From Amaurobius ferox (Eukaryota; Arthropoda; Arachnida; Araneae; Amaurobiidae), in assembly GCA_951213105.1 (NCBI GenBank), contig OX578140.1:117907653-117971652 (forward strand): 64,000 nt of DNA, in the 5' to 3' direction. Positions 1 to 12,626 of the stretch are shown one piece after another. Each line of letters starts with the position of its first letter. The stretch's first letter is position 1. Position numbers and translations under genes: made by a program. The notes below the pieces were generated by a model. It saw only the letters and a list, made by a program, of their open reading frames with translations. It did not search any database and had not been told where the DNA came from.

Positions 1-552
1 TTGTCTGACTATATTAGGAATCTATAAGGCCACAATATTGCTTCAAATAATGTGTAGAATTATATCTATTAATAATTCAGTAAAATATTTATGTAGAATT
101 TTCTTAATTGGCTGCCATTTCACAATGCAATCAATTTTTCTATCTACACCAAGTTCAGCATGCTAAGATGTCTTAAAATAAGCAATTCAAACATGAAGTT
201 AGATTTGTCCAACATTAATATGTTATGCAGAAATTGTGCATTTAAAATTTTCAAAATCGTATATTTTATTTTATTTAAAAATATATATATACTAAAGTAA
301 TTTGTAAGAAATTTTAAAATGAAGTTTGATTTTGAATTACTAACTGCATTTTTATGCAAAATATGCATTTTCATTTCAGTTCAAAATATTTGATAGATTT
401 AGGCCAACATTGGCATAATGCATCATAAAAGTAAGATTTGAATATAGTATCAAATTTAATGTAATGTGTGTGATTGTATGTAGCACAAAGAATACATATT
501 TTGTAAAATCCAGTTTTCGTCCAGTTTAAACCAAATTTGATATACGATAGAG
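1..552. other. Window start, no supported gene
   Basis: AT-rich, presumably GTF2H3 intron. No earlier exon of the gene was found in it. Confidence 0.5.
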
Positions 553-769
553 CAGGGGTGGCCAACCTGTGGCACTTTGGATGATTACAAGTGGCGCATT
601 ACATCCTTGCACCTACTTATTCTTTTGAAGTAGGTGCCATAACTGAATCCATCTTCATATTTTCAATACCAGAGTGCTCTCAGTTCAATTTACACAGTCT
701 TCTTACTCATCAGTTCATCGCAATTTTTTGACAGTTGACACATCGTATGTAAAAGGTTGACCACCCCTG
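553..769. mobile_element. hAT-like MITE
   Basis: Ends CAGGGGTGGCCAACC and GGTTGACCACCCCTG are inverted copies. The 8-bp flanks CGATAGAG and TCATAGAG agree at 6 of 8 positions. It is 217 bases and non-coding. A related GTTCCCCAACCTGTGG end lies near 56668. Confidence 0.75.
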
Positions 770-855
770 TCATAGAGTCTATTTAAATCATATATTAAAT
801 GTGGCACAAAAGAACTATTTTTTGCATTAAGTGTATGTATATATATATATATATA

Positions 856-1491
856 CCGGGTGATTCAAAAGTTCGGAGCAAAAGTAAAACACTATAAAAA
901 AATATCTATGGGTCGGAGAGATATGCGGTTTGCAGATTAATATTCACCGTGGTGGGGGATTTTGAGTGGCATGAAAAAAATTAGTTCAAACTGTTGACAC
1001 TCGAGGGGCTGCGGCAGATAAAGCCATGGAGATGACTTATGCATGGAGGTGATTGGACACATGACTGGCCTGCGAGATCCCCAGATCTCACACCCTGTGA
1101 TTTCTCATTGTGGAGATACCTAAAATCACGTGTGTGAGATCTAAAGCCATGGAGATGACTTATGCATGGAGGTGATTGCACACATGACTAGCCTGCGAGA
1201 TCCCCAGATCTCACACTCATGATTTTAGGTATCCCCACAATTAGAAATCACAGGGTGTGGGATCTGGGGATCTCGCAGGCCAGTCATGTGTGCAATCACC
1301 TCCATGCATAAGTCATCTCCATGGCTTTATCTGCCGCAGCCCCCGAGTGTCGAGAGTTTGAACTAATGTTTTTTCATACCACAGAAAATCCTCCACCACG
1401 GTGAATATTAATCTGCAAACCGTATGTCTCTCCGACCCATAGATATTTTTTATAGCGTTTTACTTTTGCTCCGAACTTTTGAAACACCTGG
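856..1491. mobile_element. Mariner-derived fold-back element
   Basis: The ends CCGGGTGATTCAAAAGTTCG and (right, inward) CCAGGTGTTTCAAAAGTTCG are inverted copies flanked by TA on both sides. The two arms are about 300 bases each. Each arm contains a piece of Tc1/mariner transposase coding, readable as ARSPDLTPCDFSLWRYLKSRV around the third catalytic Asp (left arm on +, right arm on -). The left arm also has an internal direct duplication (about 1021-1093 and 1143-1216). Confidence 0.88.
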
Positions 1492-1711
1492 TATATATAT
1501 TTATGCAAAGTGAAATTTCATTCAATGTCAATGTAAAAATGTGAGAGATGTTACAGAAACAACAATATACTGCCAACTTAATTATTTAGATCTTTATTTT
1601 CACTTGTTTTACATCTATTTCCATATTAATAAATTTATAAGGTGTGACTTAAATCTTATATGCAATATATTAATATTTTTAACTTGATTACCTTTTCTAA
1701 ATATTTTAAAG

Positions 1712-1777
1712 GCTTGGAAGAGGAAATAGTATATACTGAATCATTAATTGCTGGTGGCATGACAATGGCCTTGTGTT
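1712..1777 (+). CDS. GTF2H3: GTF2H3 exon (first one in window)
   Basis: Acceptor TTTTAAAG is followed by the last two bases of a codon, then [21 protein letters not shown]. It ends one base into a Tyr codon. The donor is GTATCCTTT at 1778-1786, the full U12-type 5' splice site consensus. Reading through the donor meets a stop (TAA) within four codons, so the exon must end near here. Confidence 0.88.
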
Positions 1778-1919
1778 GTATCCTTTTTGTATAATTTTAA
1801 TGTTATGTTAAACTACAAAATTTGCCTGGCACTGCCCATAATTAGAAGCTGAAATTCATTTTATCCAGTGCATTGTTATATTCTGAATGCAGATATGTTA
1901 TTATTACATTCTAAAATAC

Positions 1920-1991
<72 letters not shown>

Positions 1992-4900
1992 ATTTGAAAA
2001 TAATTTTTTATGAATTTATTACTTTATTATAATTTGCATCACACCCTACAATGAAAATATTTGAAAACTCTTTATTATATAATTAGAAAGTGAACCTGAT
2101 GTTGCCCAGGATTTTAAATACAGACTAAAACAAGAAAGATCAATCATGCTTAAAGCATTGATTATGAAACACTTTCCAACTTCAATGCAATTTTATTTAA
2201 ACAAGTCTAAAATGCAATACATTCCTCGGTAATATTTTGAAACTTATCACAATACTGCATTAATTTATTATATTTGAAAACTTAAACCTTCATCGAAAAA
2301 AATGGACTTCATTCAAATGACGGCATTGAAATATAAATTGCCTGGTTTAAACATCTCTAAAATGTTATACATTCCTCAGTAATAGTTTTAGAATTATCAT
2401 AATACTACGATAATTTATTATATTTGAAAACTTCATCGAAAACAACTGAAATTAATTCAAATGACGTCATAGAAAAAATAACACGCCTGGATCTCTCTAT
2501 AAAAACAGGATTTCATTCATAACTTTCTCCCATTCATTTCATTCATCACAATACTATAATAATTTTATTTAAACATTTTGTTTGAGACCATGGAGCTACA
2601 AAAAAATTAAACTCTATGCTTGAAACTTCATCGAAAAAAATCGTCCTTCTCTTTATGAAATTAATTAATATTTCATTCATATCAGCCATGCAGACTCCAT
2701 GGACTAAATTATTTTGTGTTAAAAAAATACAGGAATTCTAATACAACCCATTCTATATATTTTGCTGTTTACATTTTACATAGGTGAAAAATAGGCTTAG
2801 TTGTAGAAATAATCAAATTTAGATGAGCATTTAAACTCAAATATATTGTCATTGCATTGTTTCAGTATGTAGATGCACAGAATTTAAGCAAAAATAAAGT
2901 AGTTTTAGGATGGATACAACACTCAATATGAATTAAAAAGAACTTAAAAAAATCACGATTTTGAAACAAGATGGATGCCATATATCATTTTGAAGTGGGT
3001 CATGTGATCGTTTCATATCATGGTCACGTGATCGTTTCATATAAGAGGTGTAATTATTATTTTAATTTTTATTTAAAAAACTACTGAATATATTTCGCTG
3101 AATTTTTTTTAATATATTTTATGGAACAATTTGAATATTACCTAAAATTTTCGAAGCAATTTGTGAATTTTAAATCCGCTTAAAAAATGTTTGAAAAATT
3201 AGGTCCCATAGGGCTCAATGTATTTCATTTTTTCGACCCGGGTTCAATCCAAAACTAATTGGGTGATATTATTCATTTATATTCCCATAGGCTCTATAGA
3301 CCGTCTGAACAACATACTAAAATTTCATTTTGATTAAGTCATTTTTACGGCAGTTATCGTACTAACGGACAGACAGACAGACAGACAGAATGAACAAAGT
3401 CATAAACACTTTTCAACTTTGTTGTAAAGTGTTAAAAATGCAAGCTGATAAATTCTGCACCAGAACTCGCAGCAAATTCCTGAAAACCAAATAATGTTTT
3501 AACAATGCGCCCTCTTATAACAAAAATAAAATTAAAAAAACTATTGCATGGTTGCATACATGGGTACACCATGACCGCTCAATTTAAATTTTATTGCTGT
3601 CCGATGCTTAAATTTCCCACTATAGACAACACACACAAATATGCAAACATCTTCATTTACTGTGTTATATTTAGAAAATATATTTATATGTTTGCTCGAT
3701 TAGTCAAAGGTTGCTTAATTTAGACACCTCTAGAACTGTACATATTTGCAAACCATAATATTTTTTGACTTCTTTTAATGAAAAGTTTGGACAGTCTTCA
3801 CAATGCACTTTTTATTAGTCAGATTTCTTGACATGCCAAATTTAGTTAAGCTGGGATAAATAGTTCTGCTTTATATAGCTGGAAAGACACAAACCCTCCA
3901 CACACATTCATATAGACAGATAAGCTTTCAGGATTATAATACAGATGTACAAGCTTTATGCAATCCTTAGAAGTCCATAAGACACCTTAATTAAAAAAAT
4001 ACAAAATTAAGGGCATAAAAAAACTTCTTAATTTTACCCTATTCTTACAACTCCTTATTTTTGTTTTTCACCCTAGCATAGTCATTCAGGGTTCTCACAA
4101 TTCTTGAAAATCTTTGAAAAGTGCTTGATTTTTATTTTAGCTTTCATGACTCTTAGAAGTGTTTGAAATTGTAATAAGGTCTCTAAAATTCTTTGAATTT
4201 TTTTTTTAACTCCTATTCTTGCAGTGTGATTTACAAAGTGCTTTCTACAAGCTATCCAATTTTGCCCCAAAATTCCAAAGTTCATGTAAAATTATACAAT
4301 ACTTCAGTTTATGTGTCTTTGCATTATTGTATTTTTGAATATTGGAAATCCAAATTTTAAAATCTGAATAAAATTAGTTCTGAAAGTAGCGTTTGAAAAC
4401 ATTTTTTTCTTCTTATTATTATTATTACAAAACAGAGTGGGAGCCATTGTTAAGAAATCTCTGAAATATACATGCTTAATTGAGAGAGCTAGCTCATCCT
4501 AATTATTAAATAAATGTTTCCACATCACCACCATGTAGAAAGTGAGCGTATGTCCACCAGATAAAGCAATTTTTTTTAAATAAATTAAGAAAGTAAAAAA
4601 ATTATCATTGTTAAAACATTTAATTTAAACCTTTTTTATCCTGGTAATTGCCTTACCTCTGAAAAGAAATATTTAAACCTGAAATGATTTCAGAAAGTTC
4701 TAATCTAAGAGAAACCAAATATTCAGCCCAAGAACAAATAAATTCCTTGTAAATACAGGTTTATTAAGAGACAGAAAAATCACAGTTGTGCTAATAATAT
4801 GTATGAACAAACAAATTAGAAATATTTGAGGAATATAAAATGCATCGACTTTACGACTGAAAATTATTCTAAGCATATTAATAAGCTGCATTCACAGAGA

Positions 4901-7900
4901 CTATTGTTATACCGTATCCTCTGGAATCATGGGTGTATTCTCAGGATACTAGAATGAATCCAAATTTCTGGATAACAACACATTTATTTATAAGCACAAC
5001 GTAAATAGGAACGATATACAGCAAATAACTTGATAACTATCTCACACGATCACTAAACAACTGTCAGGTACAGTAAAACAGCAATTAAATATTCCACTAA
5101 TTTTACAAAACAGCAGATACTATTCTCAAAATATTGACGTATCTCGCAATTCAATGTAACTTTTATCACATCAATTGCGAACAAACAAGATTGGCTAGTG
5201 CATTTGTAACTTACAATTGCTTCTTTGTATAGTTTTTGGCTTCTTTTAGTATACATGCCATTCAGTGTTATTCACAGGATATGAATATCCTATATTTATG
5301 CAAAGTATCACAGAAAAATTTGGTGTTGGGAATTTTGGTGAATTCTTAAATGAGTGTGCCATTTCTGGCGAAAACAAAATCAAAAGTGAATTATGTAAAA
5401 GAAGAAATGTATTAAAACTACTGATAGATAATAAATAAGTTAGAAATAATACACTATGGTAAGTCACTGATGTAGCACACACAATGTGGAAAAATTTCAA
5501 TATAATAAACTAAAAAGAATTATGAAAATTGATAATGCATGATGAAAAACTGCAGAGTAAGAATTTAAAAATAAATGAAATGAAGATTTAAAACTTTGTT
5601 GATAATTGTCACTAAAAATTTAACAAAAAACTGAGAAAATTGTAATAAACTAAACTAAATAAATAAATAAATATTATCCATAATATTTGATATAAATATA
5701 GACACAAAGGATAGCTAAATCGCAGAATAATTTATTAAAATCATAAAATAATTTTTTTTTAGAATTACCCCTAAAATATCACTGAAGAAAATAAAAAGTG
5801 TAATATGGAAAAATTCCAGAAAAATGCTTGAGAATTAAAAATAATCTATAATGCATATAACACAAAATTCTAATGGATTGATAAAATACAACATATGTTA
5901 TTAAAAAATCAGAATTGGGAGAAACTTAAATGAGGCTTTTATAATAGCCGTGGCTTCAGAAAATAACAGGATCTTATTTCAGCTTTTTGTACTTTTCTTT
6001 AAATTGTTCAACATATTCAATAAACAATACTCAACTTACTGCTGTAAGAACTGTTTTTCATAATATTTTTTATCAATTTTTATTTTAGGATTGTACTTTC
6101 ATTGCAAATACCAACAATCGTGGATCAGTTTTGTGCTTTTTAGCGGTCTTCATTACATAAAAATATCAAAATAGTCAATCATGATAAGCAAATAATAGCA
6201 TTTTTATATGTCATTTTACATTAAAAGAATGCAATTAACATTTTACATTAAAAAATGAAATGTTTCCCATTCCTTTTTGGTAACCATACCTTAATGATAT
6301 TCACTAATGCATAGATCTACCATAGAGTTTCAATAATAACTTCCCAATAACAAATATGCATCTAAGACCTTTCGTATTCCATAAAATTTATTATCTTCTT
6401 TACGCTTTTTGTTAAATATACTCTTACAGAACTCAATCGCAACAATAAAATTGATTATTTGGATGGATTTTCTGAGAGAGAATAATTGTGTGTATGTGTG
6501 TCTATTATATTTAGTGCAATATAGTATGTTTTTCAACTTTGCAACTAGTGCCGCTTTATTTGCTCACTATTTTTCTTTCTTATTTAATAGTATATTAATA
6601 AAAAATTTTAAACTGGATCACACCTTACCCATTCCCTTTTATTTCAAAATTACTATTGTTATCTCTAAGATATCCCAATAGATTTTTATTTTTCAAAACA
6701 TCTGAGTATAGCATTCTTCTGTATTTTGCCCTATTTTTCCTTGAAAAGAAAAGGAAAAGGGGCTATTATCAGAATTCTATACTATCTTTTTATGGTAAAA
6801 AAAAACATTCAGGAATCATTTTTATATTTTCAAGTCTGTTTTTCTATATTAAAAATAATTAGGCTTTTTGCTATTATGTGACTTATCTTTTGCATTAAAA
6901 TCTTGTTCATGGTGGTAAATGGAGCAAATAAATCCTTTGCTATGACTTTTGAAATATGTGACTTTTCTTTATTCTAGATAAAATTTCACAATTCTATTCT
7001 TGATTATATTTTTGTTTTATTGACCCTTTCTTACTGATATAATAACATTAAAATATTATATGTCCTTCCTCATTTTTCAAAAATGGTCTTAACTGTTAAA
7101 CATATATTCATCATTTACATAAACAACAAATTGTTGAAAAAAAATTTCCAGCTAGAGTTCTTGTAAGTATTAAATTTCTTTAAGGAAATCCTGTTGTTAA
7201 ATTAGTAAAACTTCCTAATTTGAACACTTTGTTTTTCAGGTCATAACTGCATCTGGTGATAGTGCGTCTCAGTATATGAATTTTATGAATGTATTTTTTA
7301 CAGCACAGAAAGAGGTAATTTTGGGCATATTGATATTAAGAAGTGCTCTAGTCTAAAACAGAGTTTGCAGTGTGTATCCCAGTGGGTATCCCAGTGGGTC
7401 CCAGTACCTATCAGAAATTTAAAACTGGGACCCAAGGGAGAAAATTGGGTCTCCTTACTTGCTAACCATAGAAATAAGAAACAGTAGATTTTAATGGCAT
7501 TGTTTTTGAGTAGGAAAAACAAGAACAAAAATTTTGAGAAATAGAGGTTTTTTTTTTCTAACTGTGGTTAACAAAACATAATTTATTTTTCTGTACAAAA
7601 ATAAATAAATACTTAAAATAGTAAAAGTTTTATTAATTTATTTTTACTAATATTTATTCTTTAATACATTGCCAATTCAAAAATTATATTTTAAAATAAA
7701 CTTCAACATAATAAATACAAATTTACTACTTAAAATTCTTAAATGTTTAAAAAAAATGTTTTTTTAAATTCAAAGCACTGGATGAGAATGTTAACTATAA
7801 GAATTACCTTATTTACATAATTGTTAATGCTCATAGTAATTGGTTAATCATACAAAATATTTCTTTAAAAGTAACCAAAATATTAAAATTAGCTAGTTTA

Positions 7901-10900
7901 ATCTGCCAATTGTTGAAAAATTATGGAATGGAGATGGATGGATGGAAAAAGATTTTTGAGGATGCTCAGCAATAAATGGTGAAAAATGGTCTTAAAATGA
8001 ATTGGTGAATCGCGTTATTTGTGAAAAATTATTTTGTTTAGTAAAATATTTATTTACTAGTATTTAAGCCCATTAAAGACAAGAAAAATAATACTCTTGA
8101 AAATTAATTTGCAACTCTTTTTTAATACATTTTATTTTGTTTAACAATGTAGAGCACTTAGTGTCAAAAATAATTGTCTGAATCAAAAATCTAGCAGTTA
8201 AGTTTTTTCCCCATAGTTGATATTATAAGTGTGTAAAGTTTCAGTCTTCTGAGTCATCGGCAGATTTTGGGAAGACAGGAAAGATTTAATTTAAAGAAAA
8301 CATTCTTTCAACAACCCCAGGGAGGGGAGATCAAAAGTCCGACTCTATTAGGCTCTGTCCCATGTGTAGGTACTATAAGTGTACAAAGATTCAGTCTTCT
8401 AGGTTACCAAGGAGTTTAATGGAAAGTCAGGAAACTCATACACAATTGCACATTAGAAATATAAATACACATTTACTCGCAATATAAAAATAAAATAAGA
8501 TCAATTTATTGTTCTGCGACATTTTTAGTAATAAGGCTATCGTGTTTTTTTATAATTTTAGTGTTTACTTATATTATACTCTTAATTTCCTTCAAAAATT
8601 TTGCCTTAATGTTCATAATTGTACTAACTGTTTGTTAATCAAACCTAGCTTATAGCTAATTTTAGCTACAGATATACCTTGCTCACATGCTTGGTGTAAT
8701 CATTTCTAACTCAAATTTAAATTAAGATACTTATGACTCCTTTTTTTATAAGTGTTATGCTAAATGCTATTATAATTAGTTTAATAATTGTCAAGACATA
8801 TAAAAGTAACAACAGTTTGATTGTAAAAAATTCAAAACAAAACATTTTTTAAAAGTTTTATTTTACAGTACTATGTACCATAGATTACTACCCCATCATC
8901 AAGAATTACGCACTTAAAGTAATATTTCATCAGTTTATCCCCTTGTTATAATCTACTGCCAGTTCATTAAACTAATGTTTGATGCCTTCTTTGAGCTCAT
9001 TATCACTTCTGAATTGCCACCTGAACAAAATATCCTTCAATCGAGGAATAAGTGGTAATCAATGGATGCTAAGTCAAGACTGTAGAGTAGATGGTCAAAC
9101 ACTTCCCAACCAAACTTTTCAAGCAAATTCTGATTCATAAATGCAGAATACAGTTGAGTATCATTTTGAAACAGGGTGATTCCCCTTGACAGACAATAGA
9201 CGTCTGCCATTATCATATTTTTCACATTAAAAAATCTTATTAGTTGCACTTCACACTCAGCAAGATTTTCAATTGTTTTGTTCATTTTAACTATGCACAG
9301 ATAATGAAAAAATCCATAAATCCCGGGAAAAAACAAAACAAGTGCTGAAAATAATGAATATTGTTATCATTGAAAACTACCATATTAGTAAATCCACAAG
9401 AAGCAAAACCCTATTTATTATTTTTGTGTTTTATGCTGCTTTTTAACAGTTTTAATTTTGGGTCATTTTCAGGTTAATTTGAAGCCATTTGAGCAAGTGC
9501 ATTACCATTTATTTTGCTTGTAATTTTTAGGGTGTTTCAATTGATGCTTGTGTTATAGAAAAGGACTCAGGGTTGTTACAACAGGTAAGTTTCTTCTCAT
9601 TATGTTTTGTTAAAACATTTTATAAATTGAAGAAAAAATGTACAATTTAATCAAACATAACTTAACATAATTTAATCAAACATAACTTAAAATAAAAACA
9701 GGATTTGTATGCACAATTTAATCAAACATAGCTTAAAATAATTTAATCAAACATAACTTAAAATAAAAACAGGATTTGTATGCACAATTTAATCAAACAT
9801 AACTTAAAATAATTTAATCAAACATAAAATAAAAACAGGATTTGTATGCACAATTTAATCAAACATAACTTAAAATAATTTAATCAAACATAACTTAAAA
9901 TAAAAACAGGATTTGTATGCCCAATTTAATCAAACATAACTTAAATTAAAACAGGATTTGTATGCACAATTTAATCAAACATAACTTGAAATAATTTAAT
10001 TAAACATAAAATAAAAACAGGATTTGTATGCATAATTTAATCAAACATAACTTAAAATAATTTAATCAAACATAACTTATAAAATAAAAACAGGATTTGT
10101 ATGCACAATTTAATCAAACATAACTTAAAATAATTTAATCAAACATAACTTAAAATAAAAACAGGATTTGTATGCGCAATTTAATCAAACATAACTTAAA
10201 ATAATTTAATCAAACATAACTTAAAATTAAAACAGGATTTGTATGCACAATTTAATCAAACATTACTTAAAATAATTTAATCAAACATAAAATAAAAACA
10301 GGATTTGTATGCACAATTTAATCAAACATAACTTAAAATAATTTAATCAAACATAAAATAAAAACAGGATTTGTATGCACAATTTAATCAAACATAACTT
10401 AAAATAATTTAATCAAACATAACTTAAAATAAAAACAGGATTTGTATGCCCAATTTAATCAAACATAACTTAAAATAAAAACAGGATTTGTATGCACAAT
10501 TTAATCAAACATAACTTGAAGTAATTTAATCAAACATAAAATAAAAACAGGATTTGTATGCACAATTTAATCAAACATAACTTAAAATAATGTAATCAAA
10601 CATAACTTAAAATAAAAACAGGATTTGTATGCACAATTTAATCAAACATAACTTAAAATAATTTAATCAAACATAACTTAAAATAAAAACAGGATTTGTA
10701 TGCACAATTTAATCAAACATAACTTAAAATAAAAACAGGATTTGTATGCACCTTCAAATTCTTTAAATTTAGTTTCACAAATTAAACACCCTTAAAATAC
10801 GTAAATTAGTTATATTTTCAACAAGTAAAATACACTTTGTGTAATAAGGAAAACTTGAGCAGTGTATATTTAAGCACATATAGAAAAATGATGCAGCATA

Positions 10901-12592
10901 CAGCTGTTTTGAGGATATGCTGGATCCCCTTCATCACTGCTAAAGAATCAGTAAATCTGATGTCAAAAAGATGAATGTCAAAAGTTTTGTGCCAATTTTG
11001 ACTTTAGGTTAGGTTTCTTGGTTCTCTAACACTGACAAAGGATGTCCAGCATATCCCCCAAACAGCTGTATGCTACATTATTTTACTATTTGTGCATTGC
11101 TCAAGTTTTCCTTATATTTATGTTTGTTCTAGAGTGCTTAAAAGTACTTTTTTTTTTATCATACTCGGATTTTTATGAATTTTTATATACAAATTTTTGC
11201 ACAGTTTCCTCTATTCTAGAAATGTCCAATATAAAATAAATACATAACTGCAGTTTGAATTCCATGCTAGAAAAGTGAGACCAAACCTTCTGTCTATTAG
11301 GTGATAATCAGGGTTTATTCTAGTGTTTGCTGGACCCAGTGCAAAGATATTTCTGGGACCATTAAAATTATTCATAACAGTTCTAGTGATGCATTAATAT
11401 TGTTTTATTTATGTACTCTAGTTATCAAATTGTAAAATCTCTTCCGGCATATTTTCTCATTGAATTGATTACAGGGCAAAATAGTCATCATCAGGAACAT
11501 ATAGCTAGGGTGGGAGCCTCAGGGTTTAGGGCCCCCTGAAATTCAAGTCATTTGTATATTTTATGTCATCTCCTAAAAGAACTTGCTTTTGCCAACTTTT
11601 GCTATTTAATATATTTTTACATCTATTGTGAGATGTATAACACATTTCAAATATATAATTATTGATCATTTCTAAATGTACTTTATTAAAATAAAATGTA
11701 TGCTTTCCTAGAAAATTATGGGGTCCCCACCTCCCTCCTCATGATTTTTCTTCTAGCTACATTCCTAGTCATCCTTCTGTTGCCATAGTGACAGAAAAAT
11801 CTAGTGACTTTTTATTTTTTACTTTATTATTATTTAAAATTTATCGAATTTTATAAGTAATTTTTAATTTAAAAGTTTTACAAATGTTGTAGAAATGTAA
11901 TTATTATGAACATTTTTTATTCTCAAATAACTCTTTCATGAACAGTCTTTGTGGACGTGCTGTACAAGAATTTAATCCAAAAGGATGGTTGAAATTATTA
12001 ATTCTGAAACAAAATAAAAAAATTTGCAGAATATGTATATTGGAAAAAGTTTAGTTTTGGGTTCAAATTTAATATTTTTAATCTGTATGTATTGTAAGAT
12101 TGTTTGAATTAATGCATTTTACTGGTAAAACGATTATAATTAATGAAAATATTTTAAAACCTTATTTTAGGGCTGTGACATTACTGGTGGAATGTATCTA
12201 AAAATACAAAACATAGGTGCACTATTGCAGTATTTATTAGTAAGTAATAAGCCTTTTCTATATTATCTGAATCAAATTTAATTTTTCTTTTTTAATGCTT
12301 TTCTATTTGTGTAAAATTGTAAATTTATATTAATATCAAAAATAATATACAACATGTGCTCTCTGCTTTTATGCTATGCTTGAATTATTTTTAAATAGTT
12401 ATTAATGATAAGGAAAAGTCTTGTTAATTGTAAAAAGTAGGTATTTGATTTACTTAAGGGGTCGGGTAGAATTTTACCATATCCACTAGTTAGAGAAGAG
12501 TATTTTCTATGAATGTGTATTTTGGCTAAGGTGCTTGTTTGCTCATGAATATGTTGGGTGGGGACATGAGCTATCAGCTTGAGTAGCCTGGC

Positions 12593-12626
<34 letters not shown>

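Larger units (their letters stand above)
1778..7103 (+). other. GTF2H3 intron, apparent U12-type with GT-AT ends
   Basis: The 5' splice site is GTATCCTTT (1778-1786). A U12 branch-point-like TCTTAAC lies at 7087-7093, about 11 bases before the inferred exon. No AG exists between the TCTAG near 6977 and the exon, and an in-frame TAA (7097-7099) prevents an earlier start. Only exon start 7104 restores ALC-Y-IHH in phase, so the intron ends ...ACAT. The 5.3 kb inside holds an (AT)n run, tri-repeated AT-rich segments at 2.2-2.6 kb, a GACA microsatellite at about 3369-3388 and no other coding sequence that I recognise. Confidence 0.72.

Noticed and set aside
2085..2135. Reading [10 protein letters not shown] as the missing GTF2H3 segment before VITASGDSA
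   Set aside because: The PRIL resemblance is short, there is no donor after it, and 7104-7162 gives a much better, in-phase match (IHHLHK...ARVL).
6330..6862. Several short ORFs in the first GTF2H3 intron
   Set aside because: Hydrophobic AT-codon readings in overlapping frames with no conserved motif.
7102..7162. AC as the 3' end of the first intron (exon start 7102)
   Set aside because: It would end the intron in AC as in AT-AC introns, but the frame then breaks into stops at the next exon; only 7104 restores the family sequence.
9625..10750. CRISPR-like array
   Set aside because: Units are contiguous near-identical tandem repeats without unique spacers, in a eukaryotic intron.
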